From contig NC_059475.1 of NCBI RefSeq assembly GCF_018139145.2, positions 15,566,937 through 15,630,936 of the forward strand: DNA of 64,000 nucleotides, written 5' to 3'. The notes below the pieces were generated by a model. That model was given only the letters and a program-made list of their open reading frames with translations, ran no database searches and was not told the origin of the DNA. Both the position numbers and the translations under genes were made by a program. Positions 49,051-62,400 of this stretch are shown here, piece by piece; within the stretch, counting starts at the first letter, position 1; the number at the start of each line of letters is the position of its first letter. Source of the DNA: Gymnogyps californianus. Lineage: Eukaryota > Chordata > Aves > Accipitriformes > Cathartidae.

Positions 49051-50217
49051 TCACCCTTATTTTCCCCATATGGGGCGATCCTGTATCACATCTCAAAGAA
49101 CTTCTCAGAGAATAAATGAACAAGATTAAGTAGCAATAGCGCTCCCTTTGGAAACAGCTTTTCTTCATTTCCAAAAAATGATAGCTGTCTTACTGACATG
49201 GTCCAAATCTCTTCTCTATGTCCTATGAGTTCAAGCGCTTTTATCACTATCACTAACGTCAAGAAGAGAGTGCCGGAACACCAGGAGAGTTGAGCTCTTT
49301 AAGCCTACCTCTACCACCTTGGCACCCTATTGAAGTCAACTGTTGCTCCTTGCGTGGCCATGTTTCTCCTTGGAAGATCAGCTTTCTGAAATATAGATTT
49401 CTGAAAGTGTACAACATACAGCGGACTTCTATCAGCAGAAGTGGCAGACAAGATGATCTCATGTTTCCATGTGCTATCTGCTTGATGATGTGATTCTCTT
49501 GCCCATTGTTGCAGTACCATTGCATCTGTTAAAGATGCTGTATGCCTTTTTAACTAGTTAAATGTCTATTTGAAAAAATGAGATTTCTAAAATGGTAATT
49601 TTCTTAAACCTTAGATTTTTTTCATTCTTTGTACACTATGATTGTTGCATTATCACTAGTGATAAAAAGTGATACAACACTAGGGATGGTGAAGAATAGT
49701 TCCACTAATTCTAGAGGAAATCCAAGACTTTATAAGACCAGGTTTTAGTATGAAAAGAGAAACATCAGGCGCAATAGAGACTGTGAAATTAAGCAGTCCT
49801 TCTTCCCATATTAACTAACTGTTGCCCAAACACTTTATTTCTGTATCTTGCTGTGCACAATAAATGAGAAGTCAGGAAAGGCAAAACCTTGGCTTTTAAC
49901 ATCTCGCACGTTTCTGCCCATTAGTTCATCCTTCCCACACCTGTAAATGGTGGCTATTTCTACAGTGGCTCTTACTTTCCTCATACATGGCTTCTACTGC
50001 ATCTTGGGACACGAGAGGGTACTGTTTATATTTTATGCATCGATGCCAACGTACCAACAAAAAATAAAGCTGTCAATGGTCCATGGCAGCCTCATGGACA
50101 GAGAAGGATACATATTATTGTTACGTTCTTTTTATTAAATAGCCAGCTTTGAAGTTAAATGTCATTTTTCCTCATTAGCCAGGCATAGTAACTAGTTTGG
50201 CTAAAATATAATCTAAT

Positions 50218-50235
50218 AACCAGGGGGCAGTGTGG
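50218..50235 (+). promoter_or_regulatory. Candidate CTCF site
   Basis: AACCAGGGGGCAGTGTGG matches the right half of the known CTCF motif (CCAGGGGGCrsT) very well. The first CCA of the full consensus is not present. It points rightward, away from the candidate at 16355-16370, so the pair would be divergent. Occupancy is unknown. Confidence 0.45.
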
Positions 50236-51204
50236 AGACTGCATTCTGTTGGGAAGAAAAAATAAAAAATAGGAAAAATTTGCCCAGGAGAAACATGACT
50301 GGAATTCAAGATTATACCAATTTCCTTAGCAGTACTGTATATGCGGATAATATTTATAGAAACTAGCATCTATCAGAAAGAGGCATTAAGTTAATTAAAA
50401 TCTGTTGTAGCCTAAGATTACATTTTATTAATTCCTGTTTGCAAGAAGGTCATGTCTAATGATTTCCTCTTGGAGTTACTGTTTTTTGCAATTGGACCAT
50501 TAAAGATTTTGATTCTTGTTCTACTTGTGAAGTTCTTAAAATTCTTGCAAACACAAGTGCCAATTCCCTGATCTTTCAGTGTTCTTTTTAAGTTTTTGCC
50601 CCAATGGGATTCTCTTTTTCTAAAGGGAAAACAGCTGCACATGCAACATCAGGAATTGCAATTAATTTTGCATCAGTCCAGAAGAAAAGCCATGCTATCC
50701 AGATAACCAGTATACTCCAGCATTCCAAATACCCAGGATAAATTACTGTAACAGCCCAATACTGTTCTCAATTGCATCATTGCTGCTTTACTGCAGCTGT
50801 GACAAATACACAATTCCTTTTGAATACTTAATGTTGAATCACACTGTAAAAGCATATTAAAGTACGTATGACATTTTACAGAAAATCATGTATGCAAAGT
50901 ATTCTAGACAAATGAGATGTGAATTAAAAAATAACCACCACCTTCACTTTAATTCCTCGGGGGGTGGGAATTTCCTGACCACTGTTGAGAAAGTGTATTA
51001 AAATCTCATCTTTTAAAATATTTTGGAAGCATGCAGAAACTCTGTGGAGAACATCAGAGTGGTTAGATGGATAGGTACAGACACAAAGACATGCAACCAA
51101 TTTATCTGTTTCAATAAAAGGCAATGGTTTGTCATGAATCTGTTCAGAATACATCTGTGTCTAATATTACTAGTAGCAGTAGCACATAACACACAGCACA
51201 TTCC

Positions 51205-51255
51205 ACCCTTCTAAGTAATATTAATAAGTCTGCAACCCTTCTAAGTAATATTAAT
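51205..51255 (+). repeat. 21-bp direct duplication, 30-bp period
   Basis: Identical 21-bp units at 51205-51225 and 51235-51255 are separated by 9 bp. Small local duplication. Confidence 0.9.
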
Positions 51256-53299
51256 TAATCATATTACTGACCTGAGTTCACAGAGGGATCGAACGAAAGG
51301 GAGTTAACCAATTAAACACAAGTAGTCAGTGCTGGGGAAAAAAAAAAAGCCCAGGTTTCCCTGAAGTTCTTTTCATCCTGAATTAAACAAGTCGATGTGT
51401 AGTTTATCTCATCTGCTGTATAGACAGCATGATTAGTCTTTCTAAATTTACTGTTAGGACAACCAAAGTTACATCCAGTCCTGGAGACACTGAAGTGCAT
51501 GCTTAACTTTACATAGATTCAGCCTTTAAAGTCACTGAGGATGTTCACCCAGGTAACACGAGGCATGCACACAGATGCCTATAGCATCAGGAGCTCACAG
51601 TCTCAATTGTCTCTCAACATATAAAAGGACTCTATGACTTATTTCTGTTCTACAAGAAAATCAGTGCTATGCATCTTCCAAAACATTTGGCCATGGCTGG
51701 CAGAGGTATCAGGTGCATGGGGGAGGAATTTTGGAACTTCACACCTATTTTGCACACCTTAAAGATTACTCGGTTAAATTCCTCTGTGTATTTTGGGCAC
51801 CCCTAGCACCTACAGTGATTGAAAGCATCTTGTGGTACCCGCATGTGCTGTGGTTCTGTGTCCAGGGTTCATTCTTGTGGGTGCTTTTAGAGATGCAGCC
51901 TCCTCAGATTCAGACACAAGCTTAGCTGTCCCGGCGATCAATGCAATATATGTTGGCACAAAAAGTGCAAATATCTGTAAGCGTGTCTCACAAGGGGTGC
52001 CTCATGACCTGAGAGCAAAGAGCAGGTACTTAGTGAAAAGCGAGGAAAGTGCTTTCGGACAGGTAAGGGGGAGCAGAACGAGAAATGCAGCTCCTCCCTA
52101 ACACAAGGGGGATTCAGGCAGATTTTCAATATTCTTTGAATTTTGCTAGTTTTACGTGTCCTGAATTTGTTCTACAATTTGAAAATCCTCTTGTTTTGAC
52201 ATTTGCCTAAGCAGGAATGTCATTCCTAGCACCTGCTTTTGAGCTCCTGCAGGGAAGTCTTTCAGTGAAAGTAACTGTCATCTAAAGAGGCAGGAAATCA
52301 ATGTCAGAAAACTGTTGTTGATCAACTTCCTGCTTTCCCATTCTGTGAAGCAATGAGCTCTGAAAGGCTTCTTCAAGGAACAAGAAAAATCAGATGCATA
52401 CCAAAGGTCACAGTCAATGTTTTCTAGAAAACTGTAAGCTTAGGCATCTACTAAGGCTTTGCTCACATAAAGAAATATCAATGTAACTAAATTTGTTTAG
52501 CAACTTATTTGGTGAAGTGCTATCCTCCTCCTGTAGGGGCATGTCAGGTTATTTAAGACAGTCTAAAAAAACAGATGTATTGTTTTTACCAAGAGCAAAG
52601 GCACACGACTGAGGAGGATCAGGTTATGACAGCAATGCAACCTACAGCTGAGGCAAGCTAAGGGCACAGTTACAGCTTGTTACCGGTCCCATTTGGTCAA
52701 TGTGCCCATGCACATAGCAATGGGGAAAAGATTTGCGGGGCTAAACAGCATCTCCACTTTACCTGCAAGTGAAAAAAATTGCTGTTCTTTACCCAGGTCC
52801 CTTGTGTGGCATTTCTCAGTCCTTGCAGGCGACCTGAGGCACTCAAACATTTCTTTCCCTTTCCACCTGCCAGTGACCTAAATTCTCTCCTCTCTTATCC
52901 CTTTCCTTCCCACTACTGACCTGAAGTAAATCCTGCCTACAGACTTGACACATACCTTGAAGCAGCTTCCAAAAACAATGCAGCTGCAAAATGGTACAAT
53001 TGTTATCTGCAGATAAGGCTCAGTCTATTCTAAAAAGCTTTGATGATACAGTATGTCAGCTAAGAATGTGAAAAAAAATCCACACCTTATCTTATACGGC
53101 TATACTGGCAAAATTACAGAATATTTTGTTGGCTTACTGTATGGCTTTCAGGAAAGTGGGGAAATAAGGCCAGCAGAAAAACTTCCTTCTGTCACATGCT
53201 GCATCTCCAGTATGGCCCTCTGCTATCCTGGCTGCACCAGCGCAGACAAACTAATAATACTTACAAGTGTGAGATATGCAGGGTTTATAACAGCATTCC

Positions 53300-53420
53300 A
53301 GTGGGAGTAATGGTAACTGGTTTTAAGACAGAACTTGGCAGGTTTAGGAAAGAGACTGGATGCTGCTGTACCTGTGATAGCAGTAGGCTGGATGCAATGA
53401 TCTAAGAGGTCCTATATTTC
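53300..53420 (+). repeat. Old CR1-like 3' end remnant
   Basis: 'ttttaagacagaacttggca', 'agcagtaggctggatgcaat', 'gatctaagaggtcctatatt' follow the CR1-type 3' UTR layout (FK...L, then ggctggatgatct...gaggtcc). The terminal octamers are absent. Short and diverged. Confidence 0.55.
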
Positions 53421-56400
53421 AAAGTAAAAAAGAAAATGAAAGCACTGAAGTCCTGCAAAAAAAGAGCTTAGCCTCGGAAAGAACAACAGCAGAAAGCAGC
53501 TAGTTACACATTAGCCAACACACGTGCTCCTACGTGGCTTCTGTGGCTGGATTGCTGAAGCTCACAGAGAGAAGCACATGATCCAGCAGGGCCGGGGCAG
53601 TCACTGCCACGTAATGTCCCCTTTGCCACAGAGAATAGGAAAATATTACAAAGCAGGAAAGAAAAAATGAAAAAGATAAAAAAAGCAACTCTTCTCCATC
53701 CCCACTCCATTTCGCAGACACATAGCAATCTTGGAAAAAGAGGCAGAAGGGAGATATTTTCAGGGATGGCAATGCATCCACAATTCCTAGCAGCAGGAAG
53801 ACTGAGCAGGCTATTACTTGTGGTACTACAGTGACTAGAGACCTTAATTGTAATGAAGGTACTACTGGCTGTGCCATGAAAACGTGCTTAGAGACCATTC
53901 CTATTTGGAAGAGTATATGCCTTTAAAAAGACAAGCTAGACAAAAAGCAAAAAAAGAGATGGAAAGTAACTTATCCAAAGGGTGAGTTACCGTTCAGAGG
54001 CAAATGCAGCCTCCTGAGTGTGTGCAAGGCCAGTGCCCTGTCTATTAGCTAACTCTTTTGTCTCACTTCCCTTCCTTCTACCTCCAATTCTTCAAACCAA
54101 AACCCATTCCGTGGAAGTCCCCTTCAACCAGATTTTGGTGGGTACCAGGACCCAGGGGTAGATACAAAACAATACAGAACTTCGGAACCAAGGAGCAACA
54201 TGCGGATTGTTCTGCGGAGGGTATAACATCAACCCAACCTTTGTAGGAAGGGGGATCTGACAGATTCCCAGGAAAGAGGTGCACAATATTTGCTGAGCTC
54301 TAACTGTATTTCACAGCCCTGGAGGTGGAAGAGGAAGACAATAATGGATTCATTTTGAGAAGCAACAGTTCCCCACATCCTAAAAACCTTCTTGGAGATT
54401 TGGGAAATTCTGCAAAGTGGGGAGCAGTTTCCCACTGTGAAACAAGCAATGTTTCTGCTGTTTCCACTGAAAAGGGAACCCACCTCCTTGTTGGCCTTCT
54501 GCAACTTGCTGTGTCATTTCTGCTGAACAATATTTCAAATCTCAAGTTGAAAAGAATTAGCTGCAACTTTTATAGCTGCATTAAGGCCACCTACAATTGC
54601 TAGTATCTCTGAAGTGGGATAACAACACTATTCCTATGTGGGTAGGAGAGAAATTTAGCTATAAAAGAATGGTTACACTGGATTATTTGTGAAGTTTGTT
54701 TGTGCTTTACTAAAATTGCTTTGCGAAACACTTTGATTTACATTTGGTGGCATTTTTCATCTAACAGTTTCATTGACATAAATATTTAGTATACCCCTGC
54801 CAAAAAAAACGTGACAGAAAATTAACATGCAAGGCAAACAGCAAAGGACCAATTCAAATCCCCTTGGAATTTCCTTAGGAATCAAAAGCCACTTGGAGTA
54901 AATATTTGCCAGCTCAACAATTTGAAATGTCCTATACACATCTCTCTAATAGCCTCTGTAATAATTGACAGAGCACAATACATAGAAAAGATGCCAGCAC
55001 ATCACAAATATGAGGCTGTTGAGAGGATTAAGCATAATCCTGTCTCACCAATGAATAACGAAAATAAGAAATGGAACTGTGTTGTGTTGAATAGCACTGA
55101 GTCAAAGATACACTTATGACAAGCTTTTGGGGTTTTTTTGCTTAACAGAGCTTCACTGAGAAGGTCATGCATGAATTCTGAAAAAAATGGCATTATTACG
55201 GAGGAATGCCAGGCAAAGCAGGAAATGATCTTTAATTAATTTGTGAGGAACTTTCATTTGGCAGACACAGTCTGCCAAATAAAGACAGAACAGTGGCTTT
55301 CTTATTAAGCTGATAATATCGACCAAAAGTGAAGAAATCCCATAGTTAAAAAGCATTAGAACAATGGATTTTTACTGGGAGACGTAATAGAAATCCACAG
55401 GGAATCCTGGCAACGCTCATCGGGTTTTTTGTCCTGAAATCAAAGGTATTTCTGACAGAAATGTAAAGAAAGAATCTTAACATTTTCTGCTCTTCTGGAC
55501 TTTGACTCAGTATTTGATCTCAGACACTGTAAAACGCAAGTAGATTCAAACTTATTCATTACTTCTAACAATTCAAAGTACCATACTTTGTGTTTTCTTA
55601 TCAGTATTATTGTCTTTGTAATTCCATTTCCAATTGCCACCTCCATCTCCCACCAGCTTGTACAGGTATTAAGAGATATTTTTGTCATTTGTGAAATGCT
55701 GGAAGAACTTGAGATAATAGGCACTTCATAAATGTAATGTGTTATTTTAGTGAAACTGGGACAAACTGCTAGTTTCAAACGTAATTGGCTACAATGGAAA
55801 AACTGGAGCATCCGTAGAAAACTGGGACATGGTATGTGTGAGGTGCTAATATTTATCCTAATGTGGCAGATCTGTCTCTGTTCGTAGGAGCTCACTCCTA
55901 TATTTAGGGGTGTGAGCAAAAGAGCGTTAAAAGAATTTCATCTTTATTTGAAAACGTTTCCTGGGAACAGGAAGCAATTCAGCAAATCAATGTGTTTGTT
56001 TTTCACATCCACAAGCCAAAATTTAAATCTAGCTTAAGCCTAAAGGGAAACAAGTTGGGCAATTTCAGCATAATCCCTTCAGAAATGTATTCACTTCACA
56101 TGAACACTGCTCAGCACAGTAGCAGCTCTGTGCAGGAGAAGCCTCACACTGAAACATAAGAACTGCTACAGTTTAGGTTAAGAAGGAGAGTCTTTATTGG
56201 CAGCCTTTATAATAATATCCTATATAAATTCATAAATAATCTTAGCATATTGACATCCTGTAAAGGAAATGTGGAAAACTTGCCTAGGAGCTGCCTGCAT
56301 TAATCTTCATTCTATCCTGTACTGGCGTTTTTCCCAGTTTCCTATGCCTGAAGTTCACAATATCTGTTTTTAAAGGAACACACTGACCCTCATACAGGAG

Positions 56401-59400
56401 AGCCCAGAAAGCCTGATTTGCTACTAGTTTTAATTTTTACATCCTCTTTCCCTATAAACAAGTAGGTTTTGAAGTGCAGCTTCTAACAAGCCAATGGAAA
56501 ATGGTCTTCATGTGAAAAAACTTGGCGTGCAGATCAGATGACTAAAGAATGTGGATTTATTGCACCACCAGGCCTTATGGAGAGAGAATAATATAAAGTA
56601 GTGGTATGCAATGAAGCTAAAGCTTATGGTCCAGGCTCACTAATGTGTATCAACACGGGCCAACAGCTTTTTATCATGGGCTTTCAGCAGCTACGCAGGA
56701 GCTAGTGTCCTAGTTAAAGTCACAAGACTGTTTTCAGCCACAGTCTGCAAACTCCTTGCCACGACCAACAGTAATTTTGCCTTCGTGAAGCGGATTTGAT
56801 ATGGATAAGAGACTCCTAGTGCCTCCTCTGACTGAGAAAGGGAGAGGTGAGATCAGAGCCAGGCAGCTGATAGCTGCTGTGCAGACATACTCATAAAAAA
56901 GTTCCTGGAAAAGTAAAATATTACATGCTGTGAGACAAGGAGGTTCAAGTCTTTCTGTACAACAGAACCGCTTCACTCATCCAGGAAACTGTCACAGCAA
57001 AACACTTCTAGTGTACATGCAGATCTACTGGCAAAACAGAGCTCGTGTTGTCATCAGAAAAATGCCCTCCCTCTCAGTGAAACGAGCTGTCTAGATAACA
57101 GCTCAAGTTGCCAGCATACCTGTTTCACAGGTGGACCTCTACCATCACTTTAGGAGCCCATCAAAGTTCATCCCTCTTCACAACACGAACACACCATGAA
57201 AGCTCATTATATAGGTCCGACTTGTCTGCATCTATGAGAAGTCAGAGTCCTGGCACCTGGGTTTGGGAGGAGACTGCTCTGGGGTAGCTGTCCTGATGCA
57301 GCTGAGTGTGAAGTGCTCAGCTTGCTCTCTGCTGAAGTCTTCCACCTGTGCAGTGCTGAGTTTTCTACCAGCACGTGCACCCCTTGCAAAGCTTAGTGCA
57401 TCACATTTAAAAAGACTGGAGTGTCGCTGGCTCCTCCAGTAAATGCCGTGGAAGGCAGGCAGGCAGACTGCATTTCCTTGAAACCCCTGGCAAAGGGAAC
57501 AGAGCTTGCCCAGGTGTCCTGTTCAGAAGATATCATTGTCATATTCTCTAACTGAAGAGAGTCTCTAACTGTGTCACCAAGTCAAAGGAAGAGGTAATAG
57601 GAAGTCTGGTTTTGGTGTATGTTTATAAAACTAGAGGCACAATTAATGGTATATCTGAGTAAGCCTACCTGTGACTATCCCAAAATGTCTCTCCAAGATC
57701 TTACTTTCTACTTAATGGTGATGGTGTGAATTCATTTTGCGTTATCAGGCACCTTCTGAGATGAATACATAGTTTCCATATTAATCAGCTCCAAGGTTAG
57801 CGAAGGATAGTGCCTGCTGTTCTTGCTTATCCAAGCCAATTTATTGAAATTAAGCCAGTTTACCTGCTGGCCTACATGACATGCGTTCAGTATATTCTCT
57901 AACGATCCATGATACTAGCCCCTGGGAAAGTCTTAAACAGCAGGAGAAAAGACTAGTACTTTCTAAAGCTTTTCTAAGCAAAGTTGCCCTGTTGCAAGGC
58001 CGTTACTCTATAGCTCCTGTCATATACAGCATTCAGATTATATACTGTGCTAATGGAGACACAACACTAGCAGATATTCTAGGTCGTTTCATACACTTTC
58101 AGCACAGCTACTGTGGTTTTAGTCTGGTAAATTTGAAAGAAGAGTTTATCCCTCACTGAAACTGTGAGGATGTGAGAACAACGCGAGATGACCACGTAAA
58201 TTAAATACAATGCACCTTTTCTGTACTGTAGATCAAGAATATCTTTGTTTCTAACATTTTGAAGTTTTCCTTCTGATGCATGAACATAATTCCCACTGAT
58301 ATCTGTGATGTGGTCCATGCCCCAATTCCCATTATCCTGGCACACTGCTCTTAGCGACAGGGGACACAGAGGACAAAGACAACAATAAAAGAGACATTAT
58401 TAAGGCAGGTAAAACTTCCCACAAGAGTAAGTCTTAAAATATGTGTGTTAGATGAATGGAAACAGAAACCATTTGTCTGAGGTTGCCTTCATTATTCGAC
58501 TAAAAAGACATCTAGGAAAAAAAGGTATTTCCACTGCCTTGGCAAGACACACAGCCTGTATTCGCTCCCTGAACACATGCATTCACAGCTTGCCCTCATT
58601 TTTATACAAACACTATGGTCTGGTCTAGCCAAAGTTTCACCCCATACGGCTGATGTAATTTGCAGTTTGGCTTTATCAGTTGTGCATAGGAAAGTAAAGA
58701 TACCACAGCTAGGCTGCTCCTTGCTCCTAACATCTCTCCTACTCCTCCTCGCACCCTGCCTGGGCTTGCTGTGCAAAGGACGAGCTGCTAAAACAGGTTC
58801 AGCGCCCTGTGGTGGAGCACTTTGTGTCAAGGGCATTTGCCAGCAAAGCCCAACGCCTGCTTCATGCCCCTGGTGTTATCATGAAATAAAGGGGTCACAG
58901 CCCAGGGCACATCACTGTATTTTGGGCATTGTTTTGAGACGGGATATACAACACAGTATTACCAACCCTGCATATTCAAACTTGGGTCAGTCCCTAAAAA
59001 CAACAAGAATAGTTTAGAATTCTTTTGATTAAAAAAAAAAAATATCTGGGATTCTTTGTTTTCTGGGCTTTCCGTTTTCCAAGCCCTAGGTTCACACTCT
59101 TGAGACCCTAACCACCCTAGTGAGAACTGGAAGCATTTCATTTTCAGACAAAATCTGGCAGTCTGGTCTAATCACATGACTCGAGGCTACTAAGAAAAAA
59201 GGGGGGGAGAGGGAAAAGAAGAGTATGAAATCCATAATAAAGCATGAAAACTAGCAATATCCCATTCAGGATTATATTCCACAAAGCTAGCAGCCAAAAT
59301 TATTTCTAAGAACTATTCTACAGAAAGCGAAGTTTAATAAAACCTCTCAGGTTTACATTTTACTTGCAGACAAAAATGACGAATTCTGGCAGGGTGAAAG

Positions 59401-62400
59401 GCCAGAGAGAGACCTTTACTTTATCTGTCACCTGTTGTTTTTCAGAACATCTTTGTTTGTTACTGCACCACTGAAATTTTGCAGCAGTGAAATTTCAATG
59501 TATGGAAATGGGGACCAAGGGCAAAGAGAAGCACATACAGAAGGAAGCTCATGAAAGAGTTGCCAAACACACGCAAAGCAGCTTCAGAGTTTATTTCACT
59601 CTACTCTCATCCCAACCATGCAATAAATACAAAAAACAGAGGAAGGATATCTTATGATTGAACACTGGCCTGAGGACATCTGAGTTCAGTTCCCAAATAT
59701 TTCATAAACTTTCAGACTCAGTTGTCATCTTACAAATATACAAAGGAAAATAATGTTTCCTTTCTTGCACTCTTGTTCTGTCCTTTTTCTTCATATTGTG
59801 AATCTGTCTCTTAATTTATATGAACCACTTGGCAAAAGGAAGCTCTGATCTCAGCAGGGGCCTGTAGCTGCTGTAATAGTAAATAACTGGTGAGAAATCG
59901 GAACCAAAGCCCACCTCAAACCGTTGCAAAAGTTCAGATCTGGATCTGCCTTTAGGAGCAGGAACATTTCTGCTGTAAATGGACTTCTACCTCTGAGCCA
60001 GTTGTGAGCAGGCATCCCACAGTTCTTATTCTAGCAACCTCTAGCTTTTTGACTAAAATACTTAAAGAAATCTAAAAATACAGTAAGGAATAAATCACGC
60101 TGCTTGAAATTCTACCTTCCCTCCCCTCGAATCCTATGCCTTTTATTCTGAAATGGACAAATGGCAAAAGCAACAACGAAAGGTTGATTATTAATCTTTG
60201 ATCCTGAGTCATTTTCTCTTACAGAGCCCTATTCTTCATCTCAGGAAGTGCGATACAAGAGCACTCCCACAGCCTGATTAAAGGTCCAGGTATGGGGTCA
60301 TACAATGCACAAAGAGAGCTGCAGAGTTTCAGAGCGCGATGTGTTTTTAATGTCTGACTAAACACAAGTACGATAAAGAACGAAATAATGAACATTCCTA
60401 ATGATTGCCATAACTGTGAAACTGCCACAGAACTGCTTGAGGTAATTGTGGTAAGAAATTGAGTTGCTTTTTAAGAAAGAAATGACCAAATCTGTTTTCC
60501 AGAGTGTTAGCCTGGGTGATTACAAAACAGAACTCGCTGAGAATGCCAAATTATTGGAAAATGGCAGTGTGCCCTTCTCAACAGAAAGCAGCAAAATGGA
60601 CCTAGGTTTTACTGGCTCGCCCGAAAGCTAAGGAATTAGAATTGAAAACAACCTGAGTGAGGTAGCTAACAACTGGGATTTCAGGTTTGTCAGCAAAGAG
60701 ATGCCTAGGAGAAGGGTCAGAGGTTACACCTGGAGATTTAGAAGATAATGACAAAGTTCAGATAGGCATCAAACCCATCTGGTCCCTCAGAAAGCAAATC
60801 ATCATTAAATCCAGTTTTGATGAGAAGAACTTGGCTTAAGATGCAAAATTCATTACTTCCTAGGGAAGATGCTCAGTCCAGCTCTCCCTTTATTTCTTCT
60901 TATCCTAACTGAAAAATAAGAACAAATATTAAAGAAATTATATCAAAGTCTGAATTTTAAAAAGACTCCACAAACAAACCAGCTGTTGCAGGAGCCCCAC
61001 ACGATCCCAGCTGACTAAAATAGCAACGCGCCTGCGAGCTCTTACGACTGTTCCCTGTAAAATTGACTTTTATGATGACGACTTTTCTACAAGGGATTTG
61101 CAGCTCTCTGAAAAGCACTGAAATTGCAGATGACAACAAAATTGTCTCTCTCGGAGACAAGGCAGCGCGGGGAGAGCGGCAGTCTCGCAGCCAGCCCACT
61201 TCGGGAAAGGCATCTGAGTCCCGCCGCCCCACATTGGGCAGGAGCCTCTCTTTTCACCAACACAAAGGAGGACGTGTGAGCATGAAATCCACTTTGAGTG
61301 CTGTTCACTCCACATAGCTGAGTCTAAAGACTGCTTTGGCTTGGCCACCATGAGGAGCTGCATTTTGATGTTCAAACTGTCAGAAAATACCTTCCCCCCC
61401 TGCCCCCCGTACTATTCATAGGATTTTTATGTTCTAAGTCACCTTAGGAATCCAACTTAAGAACTTGATTCTCACTATCAATAGAGTTTATAGAGTTTCC
61501 AAAAGGGAAACAGCTGTAAAGATTATGGGAAATCAGTAGCTTTACTGTTAATCTACAAGTCCCTCAAGATTTCTGCATCCTTGGTCAGATACGAAAAAGC
61601 AACTTTCTTCTATAAACTCATACTTTACCCTCATACTTAACACTACCGATTTTTTAAAGTGGTAATCAGGAAAGAACTCGCAAAATATTAGGACAAACTC
61701 AACATTTCATATGCATTTTACTAGATCTAACAGCAATTCAGGATGTATCAAGAACTCTGCTCAGTTTATCAACCGATTAGCAACCTTCTAACTAATCTAA
61801 ACATACAGGCTTAATCTAAACATAAAGGCTTACTCACCTATTCTGTCAATAGATGTTTTTAATCTCTTAAAGAAATTTTGATTAGATGGAATACAAAGAA
61901 AGAGTTTACAACCGTTTAATAACAGAAACTAATAAAAAAGCATACACTTAATTTAAACCTGGACTTAGTCAAAGGTATTCTGGGAAGTCCTAAAGTATGA
62001 AAATATATTGGCTATTAGATATTATAGGGGCTATTGTGGCGACAACTGTATATGAGTAGAAGAAAAAAGATTTTGTGACCTTGTTTCTGCATGTACCTGT
62101 GGAAAAAAACCCCAACCAAATCCCAAACAATCTCTACTTGTGAGAGCTCATGAAAAGCCATAGACCTATAAAGCTCTGGAAATCGTTGGTCTCATCTTGC
62201 TGCATATTAGGCATATATTTCACATTCAAATTTGACTTGCAGCAATAAGCAGCCAGTACAGTTCATGTCCTGTGTGACTCACAGACGATAGTCAAATAGA
62301 GTTTTACAAAAGGACACTTGTCAGTATGCTAGAAAAAAGCAGAACCATTACTGCTAATTCAGACACTGTAAAATCCCTACACACTTTGTATAATCATTAC

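Larger units (their letters stand above)
49051..53170. other. Upstream intergenic sequence, no gene seen
   Basis: AT-rich sequence with only short open frames (under 90 codons) without recognisable domains. A palindrome TATCACTAGTGATA lies at 49651-49664, with a further GTGATACA nearby. The CTCF-like motif and the 21-bp duplication are listed separately. Confidence 0.55.

Noticed and set aside
55440..55919. 159-codon minus-strand frame
   Set aside because: Unremarkable composition, no domain and no visible splice or promoter context. The length is within what chance can produce across 64 kb in six frames.
58577..59017. 146-codon plus-strand frame with a leucine-rich segment
   Set aside because: A leucine-rich stretch alone is not evidence of a membrane protein, and no family is recognisable.
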